DNA from: CAVRAZ01 sp963719135
Lineage (GTDB): Bacteria; Pseudomonadota; Gammaproteobacteria; DSM-19610
Assembly (NCBI GenBank): GCA_963719135.1
Contig: CAVRAZ010000001.1
Span: 372,001 to 436,000 of the forward strand
Reading direction: 5' to 3'
Length of the DNA stretch: 64,000 nt
Shown piece by piece: positions 34,967 through 42,988 of the stretch; positions within the stretch are counted from its first letter, which is position 1, and every line of letters begins with the position of its first letter. The notes under the pieces were generated by a model. The model saw only the letters and a list, made by a program, of their open reading frames with translations. It was not told where the DNA came from and searched no databases. The position numbers and the translations under genes are program-made.

Positions 34967-35355
34967 GCCGTCCGCGGTTGCGCGTAGCCGGACCGCGCAC
35001 CGGCGGGATTGTGTTCCGTTGTGCGCGCGTCCGGCTGTCGCGGCCGCGTTCGAACCTGGCCGGCGGTATGCTCTACGCCCTTCCCAAGGGTTTGCTTCCT
35101 GGCGAGCATCCAGATGCGCTGCATTTGAGACCTTCCTGAAAACAGTGGCAATGTCTTCCGGGCGCGGAGCCCCGAAAGACCGGAAGTGGGAATCTAGGAA
35201 GCACAGGAACCCCGCACCAGCGGGGTTTTCTGTTTCTGCTGTACGACAACTCTTGGCCGATGTCGGCCGGTGGGAACGGCCAGTTCGCCAGCAAACAAAG
35301 GCCCAGTTCAGCTCGACAGGAGACCGTTCTGTTCGTCGCGCCGTATGCTGGGCGG
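34967..35355. other. Intergenic region with possible structured RNA
   Basis: No gene is seen. CTTCCGG near 35155 can pair with CCGGAAG near 35180, and GCTTCCT near 35093 with AGGAAGC near 35197. The block ends in an intrinsic terminator at 35208-35230. The arrangement looks like a small transcribed RNA on the plus strand, but no family was recognised and no promoter is obvious. Confidence 0.3.
35208..35230 (+). terminator. Intrinsic terminator
   Basis: AACCCCGC (35208-35215) and GCGGGGTT (35220-35227) form a perfect 8-bp stem with the loop ACCA, followed by TTCTGTTT on the plus strand. No plus-strand gene lies directly upstream, which suggests a short non-coding transcript or a leftover from gene loss. 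Confidence 0.6.
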
Positions 35356-36234
35356 CTATTCACCGTCACGGTATTTGGCCAGCTGCAGTTCATCCCACAT
35401 CCAGCGGCTGTCGTAGGCGGCCTGTCCCTGGCGGGCGGCGCGGCGCAATTCGTTGTTCTCCAGGTGTTTCAACCACTCGATCACCTGCTCCCGCCCCTTC
35501 TTGCTTCGGGCGCATTGCCGCGGCGTCTTGTTGCCGAGCGCGGGGATGGCTTCATCCAGAATCTGCCGGTAGTGCTGGTCAAGGGTGTGCTGGATGATTC
35601 CGGCCGCCACCTCGGGGTCGATGCCGTCTGCCGGCGCCTGCTGGTGCCTGTCCTTCGCGTGCGCGTCATGTTCCGCCAGCATCTGCTCGGGCGTCTGCAG
35701 CCTGCTCAGGGCCGGGCCGATGAGGCCTGCCAGGAGTGTTTCCAGCACGGTCTGTCCGCGTTGCGCCCGTTCCCTGGAATTGGTGGTGAGCCCGAGGACC
35801 CCGGGCGCCAATTCCAGCGTACCGCTGAGCGGACGCTGGCCGTCCTGCAGGGCATCGATCGTCATGCCGACCTGAGGCTTGTTGGTTATGGCCTGCGGTT
35901 CCGTCAGCCAGAGCCAGGTGTGTTCGTTCCGGCTTTGGCGATCCCACCCGGGCGCATGGTCGAGGCGACGGGCGATTTCGTCGAAGTGTTCGGCAAGGAA
36001 TGGAAAACGGGTTTCGCAAAACACCAGCGCCTCGCCATCGCGGTTGACCAGTTCAGGCAGCGGTCGATGCAGACGCTCCAGGGTATCCAGGAGCCAGATG
36101 CGCGTGAAGGCGGCGCAGGTCTCCTGCAGAAAACGTTGATCCATATCTTCGGCCGCCACGAAGCTTGCTGCGGTTTCTTTGTCAGTTAGCCGCGCGAGTT
36201 CCTTTTCGAATCGCCTGCGCGCGTCAGCCAGCAC
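35356..36234 (-). CDS. Uncharacterised acidic protein, possibly missing its N-terminus
   Basis: A 292-residue soluble protein I do not recognise. The C-terminal third has I-P-A-L-G-N-K-T-P-R-Q and R-E-Q-V-I-E-W-L-K-H-L-E-N, a kind of segment I recall from ParS/toxin-binding-like and SEC-C-linked hypotheticals. The GTG start at 36234 has no ribosome site. Just upstream another frame reads L-T-K-A-R-G-L-F-T-K, and removing one G near 36233 would join it to V-L-A-D-A-R-R-R. A frameshift or a truncated 5' end is therefore possible. Confidence 0.5.
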   Translation of the reverse strand: MLADARRRFEKELARLTDKETAASFVAAEDMDQRFLQETCAAFTRIWLLDTLERLHRPLPELVNRDGEALVFCETRFPFLAEHFDEIARRLDHAPGWDRQSRNEHTWLWLTEPQAITNKPQVGMTIDALQDGQRPLSGTLELAPGVLGLTTNSRERAQRGQTVLETLLAGLIGPALSRLQTPEQMLAEHDAHAKDRHQQAPADGIDPEVAAGIIQHTLDQHYRQILDEAIPALGNKTPRQCARSKKGREQVIEWLKHLENNELRRAARQGQAAYDSRWMWDELQLAKYRDGE

Positions 36235-36291
36235 CTTTCGTGAACAACCCGCGCGCCTTCGTCAAGGATTGCGGGTCCGGCGAAAACTGCG

Positions 36292-36801
36292 CTAGCGCGG
36301 CGGGGCGATGACCTCGGCCGCGGCCAGTCCCTGCTCCGTGCAATGACTGAGCACCAGTTCGGGGGGATTCACAGAAAAGATAAAGGGCGCGGACCGGTTG
36401 AGGACGTTCAATCCGACGATCTGGCGGTTGGTGGCCGGAAATACGACGGCCTCGATGTTCTGCAGCCGGCAGGGACCTATGCTGAATTGCGAAATCCGGT
36501 AGACGGGAACCTTCACCTCGGTACCATCGGCCAGAACACCGGGAAGGTCGCGCTTGTACGACGCCAGACCCTGCTGCACCAGCGCGTCGACCGTTGACCG
36601 GTTGATCGTCAGAAAACCGGATCCCGTGTCCACCAGGAAGTCTGTCGCTTCCAGGGCGCCGAAGCGCGCTTGGACGTAGTAGGTCGCCGCGGAGCCGACG
36701 GACATGGGAATCCTGGCATCGAACTGTTCCGCACTGACCGGCGGGGCTGTCCCGCAAAGTAACGCGGCCAGGATCGCCGGATTCGACAGGTGCTTCATCA
36801 T
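36292..36801 (-). CDS. Exported retropepsin-like aspartic protease
   Basis: A 169-residue protein with a signal peptide (residues 1-24, V-S-A-E). A single aspartic protease half follows, with the catalytic motif F-L-V-D-T-G-S-G at D58 and a later I-V-G-L-N-V-L motif equivalent to the retropepsin I-G-x-x-x-L. Such enzymes work as dimers and are found in the periplasm or at the membrane. Its substrate is unknown. GGGGG precedes the tandem ATG start. It lies 57 bases upstream of the unknown protein at 35356-36234. Confidence 0.8.
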   Translation of the reverse strand: MMKHLSNPAILAALLCGTAPPVSAEQFDARIPMSVGSAATYYVQARFGALEATDFLVDTGSGFLTINRSTVDALVQQGLASYKRDLPGVLADGTEVKVPVYRISQFSIGPCRLQNIEAVVFPATNRQIVGLNVLNRSAPFIFSVNPPELVLSHCTEQGLAAAEVIAPPR

Positions 36802-37284
36802 GGAAAGACCCCCTCTATCGGAAATGGATCAGCGAATCGTTCAAGGAAATCCCGCTGTATCGTCGTTGCAGGTAACGGCGTCGCCGGACGGTCCTTTGCA
36901 TTGACGCGCCGGCGACCGTAGCGTTTTCCGCGTTTCGCCCGGGGCGGCTGCGGCGTATCCCGCACGCAATCCGCCTCGCGCGGCGCGTCGGCGGCTTGCC
37001 GCGGCGTCCGCAGGTCGCGTCTTCAGGATTTCCGCAATAACCGCAGGTCAGTTCGATCCGCGCGTGACCGACGCCGCGGGAAGACAGACGAACTTCAGTG
37101 CTTTCAAGCACCTGGCCGAATGCGCCCGGGAACGTCGCCGCGCCACGACCGGACCCCATGGCCGAACTATCCAGACGGCGCCAATTGTGCGATCTATCTC
37201 GTTGATAATTCGCGGTTTGACCAATGCTGGCATCCTATCTGCAGGCCAATGTCTCGTCAATGATCACCGATCGAGGAGACTACG
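36802..37284. other. Divergent intergenic region between protease and EF-hand genes
   Basis: High-GC DNA with no convincing gene. An open frame at 36815-37159 minus is arginine-rich and has no ribosome site. Just before the EF-hand gene the sequence becomes less GC-rich (37190-37280), which is where its promoter should be; no clear hexamers were assigned. Confidence 0.35.
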
Positions 37285-37590
37285 ATGAACATGAAATATG
37301 GTGCACTTGCAACGCTGCTGTTTATCCCCGCGGCGGGCAGCAGCTTCGCCGCCGGTACTGCCAGCTTCGACGACCTCGACAAGAACCAGGACGGGCAGCT
37401 CAGCACGGAGGAAGCTTCCAAGGACGCCGATCTGGGCAAGGTGTGGAACAGCGTGGATACCGACAAGGACGGAACCATCACGCGCGCCGAGTTCAGCGCC
37501 TTCGAGAGCAAGCCGGAGCAATCCGGCGGATCCGACGAATCCGGAAGCAGCAAAACGCCTGGCGACTCCGGGTACGGCGGCGGGATGTAA
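37285..37590 (+). CDS. Exported EF-hand calcium-binding protein
   Basis: A 101-residue secreted protein with a signal peptide (about 1-23) and two canonical EF-hand loops. Loop 1 is D32-x-N34-x-D36-G-Q-L-S-x-x-E43 and loop 2 is D58-x-D60-x-D62-G-T-I-T-x-x-E69. A Ser/Gly-rich tail follows. All calcium-ligand positions are filled, so it should bind calcium in the periplasm or outside. GAGGAG precedes the ATG. It lies 124 bases before mlaC, with a strong stem-loop between them. Confidence 0.85.
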   Translation: MNMKYGALATLLFIPAAGSSFAAGTASFDDLDKNQDGQLSTEEASKDADLGKVWNSVDTDKDGTITRAEFSAFESKPEQSGGSDESGSSKTPGDSGYGGGM

Positions 37591-37639
37591 ACCGGCCCGG
37601 CTATGTTTACGGACTGCGTACCTGTAGGCGCGTGAAAGC

Positions 37640-37671
37640 AGCCGCTGCCGGCCGGGGTGCCGGCAGCGGCT
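37640..37671 (+). terminator. Strong stem-loop after the EF-hand gene (no U tract)
   Basis: AGCCGCTGCCGGC (37640-37652) pairs perfectly over 13 bp with GCCGGCAGCGGCT (37659-37671), loop CGGGGT. There is no T run after it, so it is either a weak or factor-dependent terminator or an mRNA-stabilising hairpin. Confidence 0.4.
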
Positions 37672-37714
37672 GGCAGTTGCATGCACGAATCCGAACGCGC
37701 GGGGTGAACTGAAA

Positions 37715-38320
37715 ATGAGACGAGTGACGATGTTATTGGCGATGGTGCTGTTCGTCGTCGGTGCGGCAATTGCCACCACGGACGCCGCGCGCCAGTTGGT
37801 GGTCGAGGTCTCGAACCAGGTCATACAGGCGCTGCATGACCACCCGGATCTGGAGCAGCGCGACCCTGACTATGTCTACGATCTGCTGAACCGTACCGTG
37901 GCGCCGCACTTCGACTTCGACACCATGGCAAGGCTGGTGCTCGGCCGTTACTGGAACGAATCGAACCCACAGCAACAGCAGCGCTTCGTCACGGCCTTCC
38001 GTACCTACCTGGTGCGCATCTATGCCGTGTCGCTCGCACAATACAAGGATCAGAAAATCGACTACAAACCGCTGCACGCCCCCGCCGGTGCCGACAAGCT
38101 GGTCGTCCAGACCGAGGTGCGCCAGGCGAACGGGCCGGCGATACTCATCGACTACCGCATGCATCTGACGGCCGGCCAGTGGAAAGTCTACGATGTGACC
38201 ATCGACGGCGTCAGTCTGGTGGCCAACAACCGGCGCACCTTTGCCGCCGAAATCCACGACGGCGGTATCGATGCGCTCGCTGCGCATCTCGCACAGCGCA
38301 ATCGCCGCACCGGCAGTTAG
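37715..38320 (+). CDS. mlaC: MlaC/Ttg2D-family periplasmic phospholipid carrier
   Basis: A 201-residue exported protein of the MlaC family, which ferries phospholipids between the outer-membrane MlaA complex and the inner-membrane MlaFEDB transporter. A signal peptide (1-24) is followed by family segments R-T-V-A-P-H-F-D-F-D-T-M-A-R-L-V-L-G-R-Y-W and D-Y-R-M-H-L-T-A-G-Q-W-K-V-Y-D-V-T-I-D-G-V-S-L-V. MlaBDEF genes are absent nearby, but mlaA lies 4 kb downstream. Confidence 0.88.
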   Translation: MRRVTMLLAMVLFVVGAAIATTDAARQLVVEVSNQVIQALHDHPDLEQRDPDYVYDLLNRTVAPHFDFDTMARLVLGRYWNESNPQQQQRFVTAFRTYLVRIYAVSLAQYKDQKIDYKPLHAPAGADKLVVQTEVRQANGPAILIDYRMHLTAGQWKVYDVTIDGVSLVANNRRTFAAEIHDGGIDALAAHLAQRNRRTGS

Positions 38321-38599
38321 CGGTTTGAACACGACGGCTGACCCCCAATCCCAATCCCTGCGACTGCGTGTGCGACCCACAGTGACGATGGAGTCATTCC
38401 GTTCGCCCCCCTGTTTCGTCGCCCGACCGAATCCCCTGACTTCCTCCGGCCACAGCGCGATGAGGGGTGCCCCTTGAGTTCCAGAGAAACTCTATGGATG
38501 GATTTTCCGAACTATTCTGGCGATCTGCTAGACTATTCGATAGTCGTTCCGCAAGCATGGAATGTGGTATTGCTGCCCCTTTCCCGGGAACCCTGTCCT

Positions 38600-39958
38600 A
38601 TGCGCACTCGCCGTAGCAGTGTGTTGATCGTCGACGATAACCCCGATTTGCTGCGTCTGTTGTCCATCGGCTTGCAGGCCGCCGGCTACGACGTACACAC
38701 CGCGTCCAGCGGTTCCGAAGCCCTGGTCAGGATAGGGATGTCGCGCCCTCAGACGGTCGTCACCGATCTGCGCATGGACGGCATGGACGGCATGGCGCTG
38801 TTCCGGCAAATCCACAGCCAGGACCCGACGCTGCCGGTGATCGTGCTGACCGCCCACGGTACCATCGCCGACGCGGTGCAGGCCACGCAGCAGGGTGTAT
38901 TCAGCTATCTGACCAAGCCCTTCGATACCGGGGAACTGCTGGCGGTGGTCGAGAAGGCAGTTGCCCTGCGCCCCCGGCCGACAGTACCCGACGCGCACGG
39001 CGACGAAACCTGGCGTGCCGGCATTGTCTCGGTGAGCCCGGCGATGGAGGCCCTGCTGGCGGAAGCGCGGCTGGTCGCGCAGTCGGAGGCCAGCGTGCTG
39101 ATTCAGGGCGAATCCGGTACCGGCAAGGAGGTTCTGGCACGCGCGATCCACAGCGCCAGCGCCCGCCACAAAGCCCCGTTCGTCGCCGTCAACTGCGCGG
39201 CCATACCCGAGCCACTGCTGGAATCGGAATTGTTCGGCCACGCCAAAGGAGCGTTCACCGGTGCCGTCACGGCCAGCAAGGGGCTGTTCCAGACCGCGGC
39301 CGGCGGCACCCTGTTTCTGGATGAAATCGGTGACATGCCGCTGTCGCTGCAAGCCAAGCTGCTGCGCGTGCTCGAGGCAAGGGAGGTGCGCCCGGTGGGG
39401 TCCAGCCAGGAGGTCGCGGTGGACGTGCGGATCCTTTCGGCAACACACCGGGACCTCACGCAGGCGATTGCCGCGGGTGAATTTCGTGAGGATCTGATTT
39501 ATCGGCTCAACGTGGTCAGCTCCCGCATTCCGCCGCTGCGGGAACGCCGCGAGGACATACCGGTGCTCGCACACCATTTCCTGAAGCTACTGAGCGAGAA
39601 GCACGGGCGCGTTCTGAACGACTTCACGGCCGATGCCATGGAGCTGCTCACCGCCGGCGACTGGCCGGGCAACGTGCGCCAGCTCATGAACGTGGTGGAA
39701 CAGTGCTGCGCCCTGAGCACGGGACCGATCGTGCCGGCGAGCCTGGTATTCCGTGCCTTGCGCGCAATGCCCATGGGCAACCTCTCCTACGCGGATGCCA
39801 AGCAGCGCTTCGAGCGCGATTACCTGATTCAGTTGTTGAAGATAACGCACGGCCGGGTGACCAATGCGGCACGGCTCGCGGGGCGCAACCGCACGGAATT
39901 TTACCGGTTGCTGCAACGCCACCATCTGTCGCCGGGGATGTTCAAGAGCACCCACTGA
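38600..39958 (+). CDS. Sigma-54-dependent response regulator (GlrR/NtrC type)
   Basis: A 452-residue regulator in three parts. The receiver domain has phospho-acceptor D56 and K106. The AAA+ domain has Walker A G-E-S-G-T-G-K-E at 170-177, the sigma-54 contact loop G-A-F-T-G-A at 217-222, and F-L-D-E-I-G-D-M. A Fis-type helix-turn-helix ends A-A-R-L-A-G-R-N-R-T-E-F-Y-R-L-L. The C-terminus resembles GlrR (QseF). The frame opens at 38474, but the receiver fold begins just after 38600. No histidine kinase lies nearby. Confidence 0.88.
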   Translation: MRTRRSSVLIVDDNPDLLRLLSIGLQAAGYDVHTASSGSEALVRIGMSRPQTVVTDLRMDGMDGMALFRQIHSQDPTLPVIVLTAHGTIADAVQATQQGVFSYLTKPFDTGELLAVVEKAVALRPRPTVPDAHGDETWRAGIVSVSPAMEALLAEARLVAQSEASVLIQGESGTGKEVLARAIHSASARHKAPFVAVNCAAIPEPLLESELFGHAKGAFTGAVTASKGLFQTAAGGTLFLDEIGDMPLSLQAKLLRVLEAREVRPVGSSQEVAVDVRILSATHRDLTQAIAAGEFREDLIYRLNVVSSRIPPLRERREDIPVLAHHFLKLLSEKHGRVLNDFTADAMELLTAGDWPGNVRQLMNVVEQCCALSTGPIVPASLVFRALRAMPMGNLSYADAKQRFERDYLIQLLKITHGRVTNAARLAGRNRTEFYRLLQRHHLSPGMFKSTH

Positions 39959-40093
39959 GCGGTCTTGGAAGCAGCGCCGCGCGGCGGTGGACGCTCTCCG
40001 TCATCCGTCGCGATGAACGATTCCCGAATCGCAGGATACCCGCTCCGACACCGCCATGGCGCGGCTGCGACCGGTCCCTTGCCGCGCCGCCAA

Positions 40094-40114
40094 GGCTGCG
40101 CGGCAAGCGCAGCC
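40094..40114 (-). terminator. Stem-loop downstream of PRC-barrel gene
   Basis: GGCTGCGC (40094-40101) and GCGCAGCC (40107-40114) form a perfect 8-bp stem with a 5-base loop, between the convergent sigma-54 regulator and PRC-barrel genes. There is no U tract, so its role as a terminator is only suggested by position. Confidence 0.35.
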
Positions 40115-40138
40115 CAGGCGGCACGACTTGCGTCGCAC

Positions 40139-40738
40139 TCACTGTGTGGGAGACGGCTCAGCCTGCGGAGCCTGTTCGGCACCGCCGGCAGGCGCTTCGC
40201 CGGTTCCCTTGGCAGGATTCGCTTCGAACGCCGCGAACTCGCCGATCGGCTTGTCCTCGGGTTTCAGAGCGACGTACTGGTCTTCCTTGTACTCCGCCTT
40301 GCTCGTCAGGTCATAGACCGTCATAGGAAGGTGCAGGGTCTTGCCCTCCAGCTGCAGCGCGTCCAGGGCAACGGGAATCTTTTTCGCGCCGATTCCCAGG
40401 ATTCCACCGGAGGCGATCACCGCATAGAGATGGCCGTCGTTGCGATTACGGACCAGGCCGTCGATCTTGCCGATCTTGTCACCCGACGTGCCGACGACAT
40501 CCATGCCTTTTACCTGATCGGGGGTCATCGCCGACAGAGCGGCGTCCGCCGGACTACTGCCCTCCGACTCCGTTGCCGGCGCCACGCTGCCCGGCACCGA
40601 CTGGCCGTACTCCGTCGGCGGTTCGGACGCAGCGCCGGATTGCGCGGCCTGCGCCTGCTGTGCGGCGAACCAACCGGGCGCAGCGGCCAACGTCGCGATC
40701 ATGCCTGCGATTAAAGACTTGCGGTACCTGGTGTTCAT
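40139..40738 (-). CDS. Exported PRC-barrel domain protein
   Basis: A 199-residue exported protein: a signal peptide (to about residue 32), a low-complexity Ser/Pro/Glu linker (33-70), and a PRC-barrel domain with K-G-M-D-V-V-G-T-S-G-D-K-I-G-K-I-D-G-L-V-R-N-R-N-D-G and I-P-V-A-L-D-A-L-Q-L-E-G. A Pro/Ala/Glu-rich tail follows. PRC barrels mediate binding to other proteins or RNA; periplasmic versions are common but poorly understood. AGGAGG lies just before the ATG at 40738, which decides the start. Confidence 0.8.
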   Translation of the reverse strand: MNTRYRKSLIAGMIATLAAAPGWFAAQQAQAAQSGAASEPPTEYGQSVPGSVAPATESEGSSPADAALSAMTPDQVKGMDVVGTSGDKIGKIDGLVRNRNDGHLYAVIASGGILGIGAKKIPVALDALQLEGKTLHLPMTVYDLTSKAEYKEDQYVALKPEDKPIGEFAAFEANPAKGTGEAPAGGAEQAPQAEPSPTQ

Positions 40739-40907
40739 AACTACCTCCTGCCCTTCGGGCATTGGCTCACTTCGAATCACCCCCGCGAGCTTGCGTCGCG
40801 GCCGGGACGGCTGGGCACTGTGCCGCTCACTATCAGGACAACCAGCGAACGACGACCGTCGAATCGCGGCGCAGCCGGCTGGTCTTGCGACGGCCTGCCG
40901 GTTCAAC

Positions 40908-41228
40908 TCAGGGGGCAGACTGGCGCGCGGGCGGCCAACGGTCGCTGCTGCCATAGGGCCCGTTCTCGATGAACTGCACTTCACCGGCTCCGAAGTGAAG
41001 GACCTTCATGAACTGGTGCGGACCCTCATTGTAGATCCAGCGGTTCTGATCGACGAACGTGGGTGTTCCGCATTTCAGTGCGACTTCAAGCGGGGTGTCA
41101 CCCTCGTCGACGAGTTCGGTTCCGCAACGCATAGCCCAGGCATGAACACCTAGACTTGCCAGTATTCCGGCAGCGACCAGATCATGCAGTGTCGTGTGCT
41201 GCCCTCTCGGCTTGGATGGACCGGCCAT
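40908..41228 (-). CDS. DUF2845-like exported protein
   Basis: A 106-residue protein with an N-terminal hydrophobic segment (about residues 15-32). The conserved part reads M-R-C-G-T-E-L-V-D-E-G-D-T-P-L-E-V-A-L-K-C-G-T-P, the recognisable start of DUF2845 proteins, whose two cysteines probably form a disulfide. The function of the family is unknown. GGAGG about ten bases before the ATG at 41228 supports that start over the longer open frame. Confidence 0.7.
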   Translation of the reverse strand: MAGPSKPRGQHTTLHDLVAAGILASLGVHAWAMRCGTELVDEGDTPLEVALKCGTPTFVDQNRWIYNEGPHQFMKVLHFGAGEVQFIENGPYGSSDRWPPARQSAP

Positions 41229-41613
41229 AGCGATTGACCTCCGAGGCTGTACTGCCTCACACGATCGACATGATAAACCGAGCACACTGCGTGCCACATC
41301 GGGTTATCGGCGCGCAATCAGGCAGTTACGGCGCACCCTCAGTTGGCCGCCAGCGCTGCTCGCCACTGCGTTTGTCGTGCCGCAGCGACCATTCCACATC
41401 GCTTCCGCCATCTGCATGAAAATGCGCGACTTTGCGGGTCGTTCCACAGCTACAGAAAAACAGCCGGCGAAGTGCAGCAAGGCGGCGCGTGTCGGCGCGC
41501 TTTGTACCGCCGCGCCAGATAAAATCGTCTGAATTGAATTCGCCTTGCCTGCGGGTAACCTGACCGGGTACGGCGAAGCAAATGGCTGGCGGTTGTGGGC
41601 GAGGAGGTTTCAC
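41229..41613. other. Intergenic region
   Basis: No gene recognised. The plus-strand frame 41194-41532 and the minus-strand frame 41326-41811 have no ribosome site and a composition unlike neighbouring proteins. The last bases hold GAGGAGG (41601-41607), the ribosome site of the small frame at 41614. Confidence 0.35.
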
Positions 41614-41799
41614 ATGTGCTACGAATATTCGCTTGGAAAGAAGGCGGCGAAGGACCCGGTGGAAGACCGCAGGCATCGGGCGGCCTTCCGGACCAGGATC
41701 GACGCAGGGGTCACCGAGGCCAAAGCCGCGTTCGCCGCCTGCCACCGCGGGCGGGTTGCCACGTCGCATCGCGGCAGACAACGAGAAGTCGCCGGATGA
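41614..41799 (+). CDS. Small basic protein of 61 residues
   Basis: A short frame supported by a strong GAGGAGG ribosome site at 41601-41607, six bases before the ATG, and by an intrinsic terminator directly downstream at 41810. The product starts M-C-Y-E-Y-S-L-G-K-K-A-A-K and is Ala/Arg-rich and basic. It has no signal peptide, no membrane segment and no family I recognise. A nucleic-acid-binding role would fit the charge but is a guess. Confidence 0.45.
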   Translation: MCYEYSLGKKAAKDPVEDRRHRAAFRTRIDAGVTEAKAAFAACHRGRVATSHRGRQREVAG

Positions 41800-41809
41800 C
41801 GGGTTTGGC

Positions 41810-41831
41810 AAACCCCACTACCGCGGGGTTT
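41810..41831 (+). terminator. Intrinsic terminator after the 61-residue frame
   Basis: AAACCCC (41810-41816) pairs with GGGGTTT (41825-41831) around the loop ACTACCGC, followed by a mixed TGGTCATT tail. It resembles the terminator at 35208 in sequence. Confidence 0.5.
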
Positions 41832-42169
41832 GGTCATTCTGCCATGGAACCTCGAACAGGCCTCGTGCCGCAGTGGCCTGTGGCCGGCGCGTTGCAATGC
41901 CCGATAACCGTCTTCCCGAACTGGCATTACGCGATTTGACCTGAGGTTTTCTGATCAACCGCAAGAGGCACCAGGACCGATTTTGTGTCGCTCTGACCTA
42001 CCCTGCGTTCCCGACAAGCAGCCGGTGCAACATTGACTCATGCAGCGACAACGCCGGCGCGGCGATCGGTGGCCGGCTGTCTGAACCGTTGTCTATACTC
42101 TATTCAAACTGACCGTTTCGGACGCTGGATTGAAATTCTTTCCGGCCTGACGGTGAAGGAAGACTTGCA
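41832..42169. other. Intergenic region upstream of mlaA
   Basis: No gene recognised. Near the end, TTGTCTATACTCTATTC (about 42089-42105) contains a TATACT that may be a -10 element for the mlaA operon, but no good -35 is present. Confidence 0.3.
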
Positions 42170-42988
42170 ATGTTGAGGCGACGACCCCGGCATACTTTGG
42201 CCTGCCCAGGTGCCGTTCCCGGCCGCCGTGCGGCGGCGCTGTTGCTTGTTCTGGCCGCGGGTGGCATCGACGGTTGCGCTGCGTTGCGCGGCCGCGATCC
42301 TCCCGCAGCGAGCTCGGAGGCGGCACCGCACCCACAAACCACAATCGCTGCGCCCACCATCAGCCCCACCGTCGTCGGCTATGAGCATTACCCGGACCCG
42401 CTCATCAGGATCAACCGGGCGTTCTTCGCCTTTAACGATGTCGCCTATCGCTATCTGTTCATCCCCGTGAGCCACGGCTATATGCGGGTCACCTCCGCCG
42501 GGGTGCGCAAAGGCGTGAGCAATTTCTTTTACAACCTCAAGACACCGATCTATGCTGTGAACCATCTGCTGCAGTGGCAGCCGAAGTCCCTGGGCAAAGA
42601 TTTGCTGCGGTTCGGCATCAATACCACGGTCGGCGTACTGGGAATCTTCGATCCGGCGCGGTCCTGGCTTCATGTCGATCGAGAGGAAACCCATCTCGAG
42701 GATACACTCAGAGGCTATGGCGCCGGACACGGCGTGTATCTGGTGCTGCCCATCTTCGGGCCTTCCGACGTACGCAACGGGGTATCCCTGATTGGCGATT
42801 ATCTCTTGAATCCCATTCCGTATTTGACTAAGTTTCCCGAATCGACCGAAATTCAGAGTTTCGACTATCTTCAGGACTACGCGCCGGGCGCGGACCGCTA
42901 CACGGTCATCCGCACCAAGAGCAAGGACCCCTACCTCTTTTTCCGCAACCTTTACTTGCAGGGGGAACAGCGGAATGAGGATTATTGA
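42170..42988 (+). CDS. mlaA: MlaA/VacJ-family outer-membrane lipoprotein
   Basis: A 272-residue lipoprotein that, in the Mla system, removes misplaced phospholipids from the outer leaflet. The lipobox is I-D-G-C with Cys36, after a long basic start. Family segments are Y-P-D-P-L-I-R-I-N-R-A-F-F-A-F-N-D, then F-G-I-N-T-T-V-G-V-L-G-I-F-D-P-A and L-E-D-T-L-R-G-Y-G-A-G-H-G-V-Y-L-V-L-P. It overlaps the exporter gene that follows by 14 bases, so the two are co-expressed. Confidence 0.92.
   Translation: MLRRRPRHTLACPGAVPGRRAAALLLVLAAGGIDGCAALRGRDPPAASSEAAPHPQTTIAAPTISPTVVGYEHYPDPLIRINRAFFAFNDVAYRYLFIPVSHGYMRVTSAGVRKGVSNFFYNLKTPIYAVNHLLQWQPKSLGKDLLRFGINTTVGVLGIFDPARSWLHVDREETHLEDTLRGYGAGHGVYLVLPIFGPSDVRNGVSLIGDYLLNPIPYLTKFPESTEIQSFDYLQDYAPGADRYTVIRTKSKDPYLFFRNLYLQGEQRNEDY

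Noticed and set aside
36815..37159. 114-residue minus-strand frame upstream of the aspartic protease
   Set aside because: Arg-rich, no ribosome site, occupies the expected promoter region.
38557..38573. Sigma-54 promoter-like TGGAATG...TTGC before the response regulator
   Set aside because: The GG and GC elements are one base too far apart for a -24/-12 promoter.
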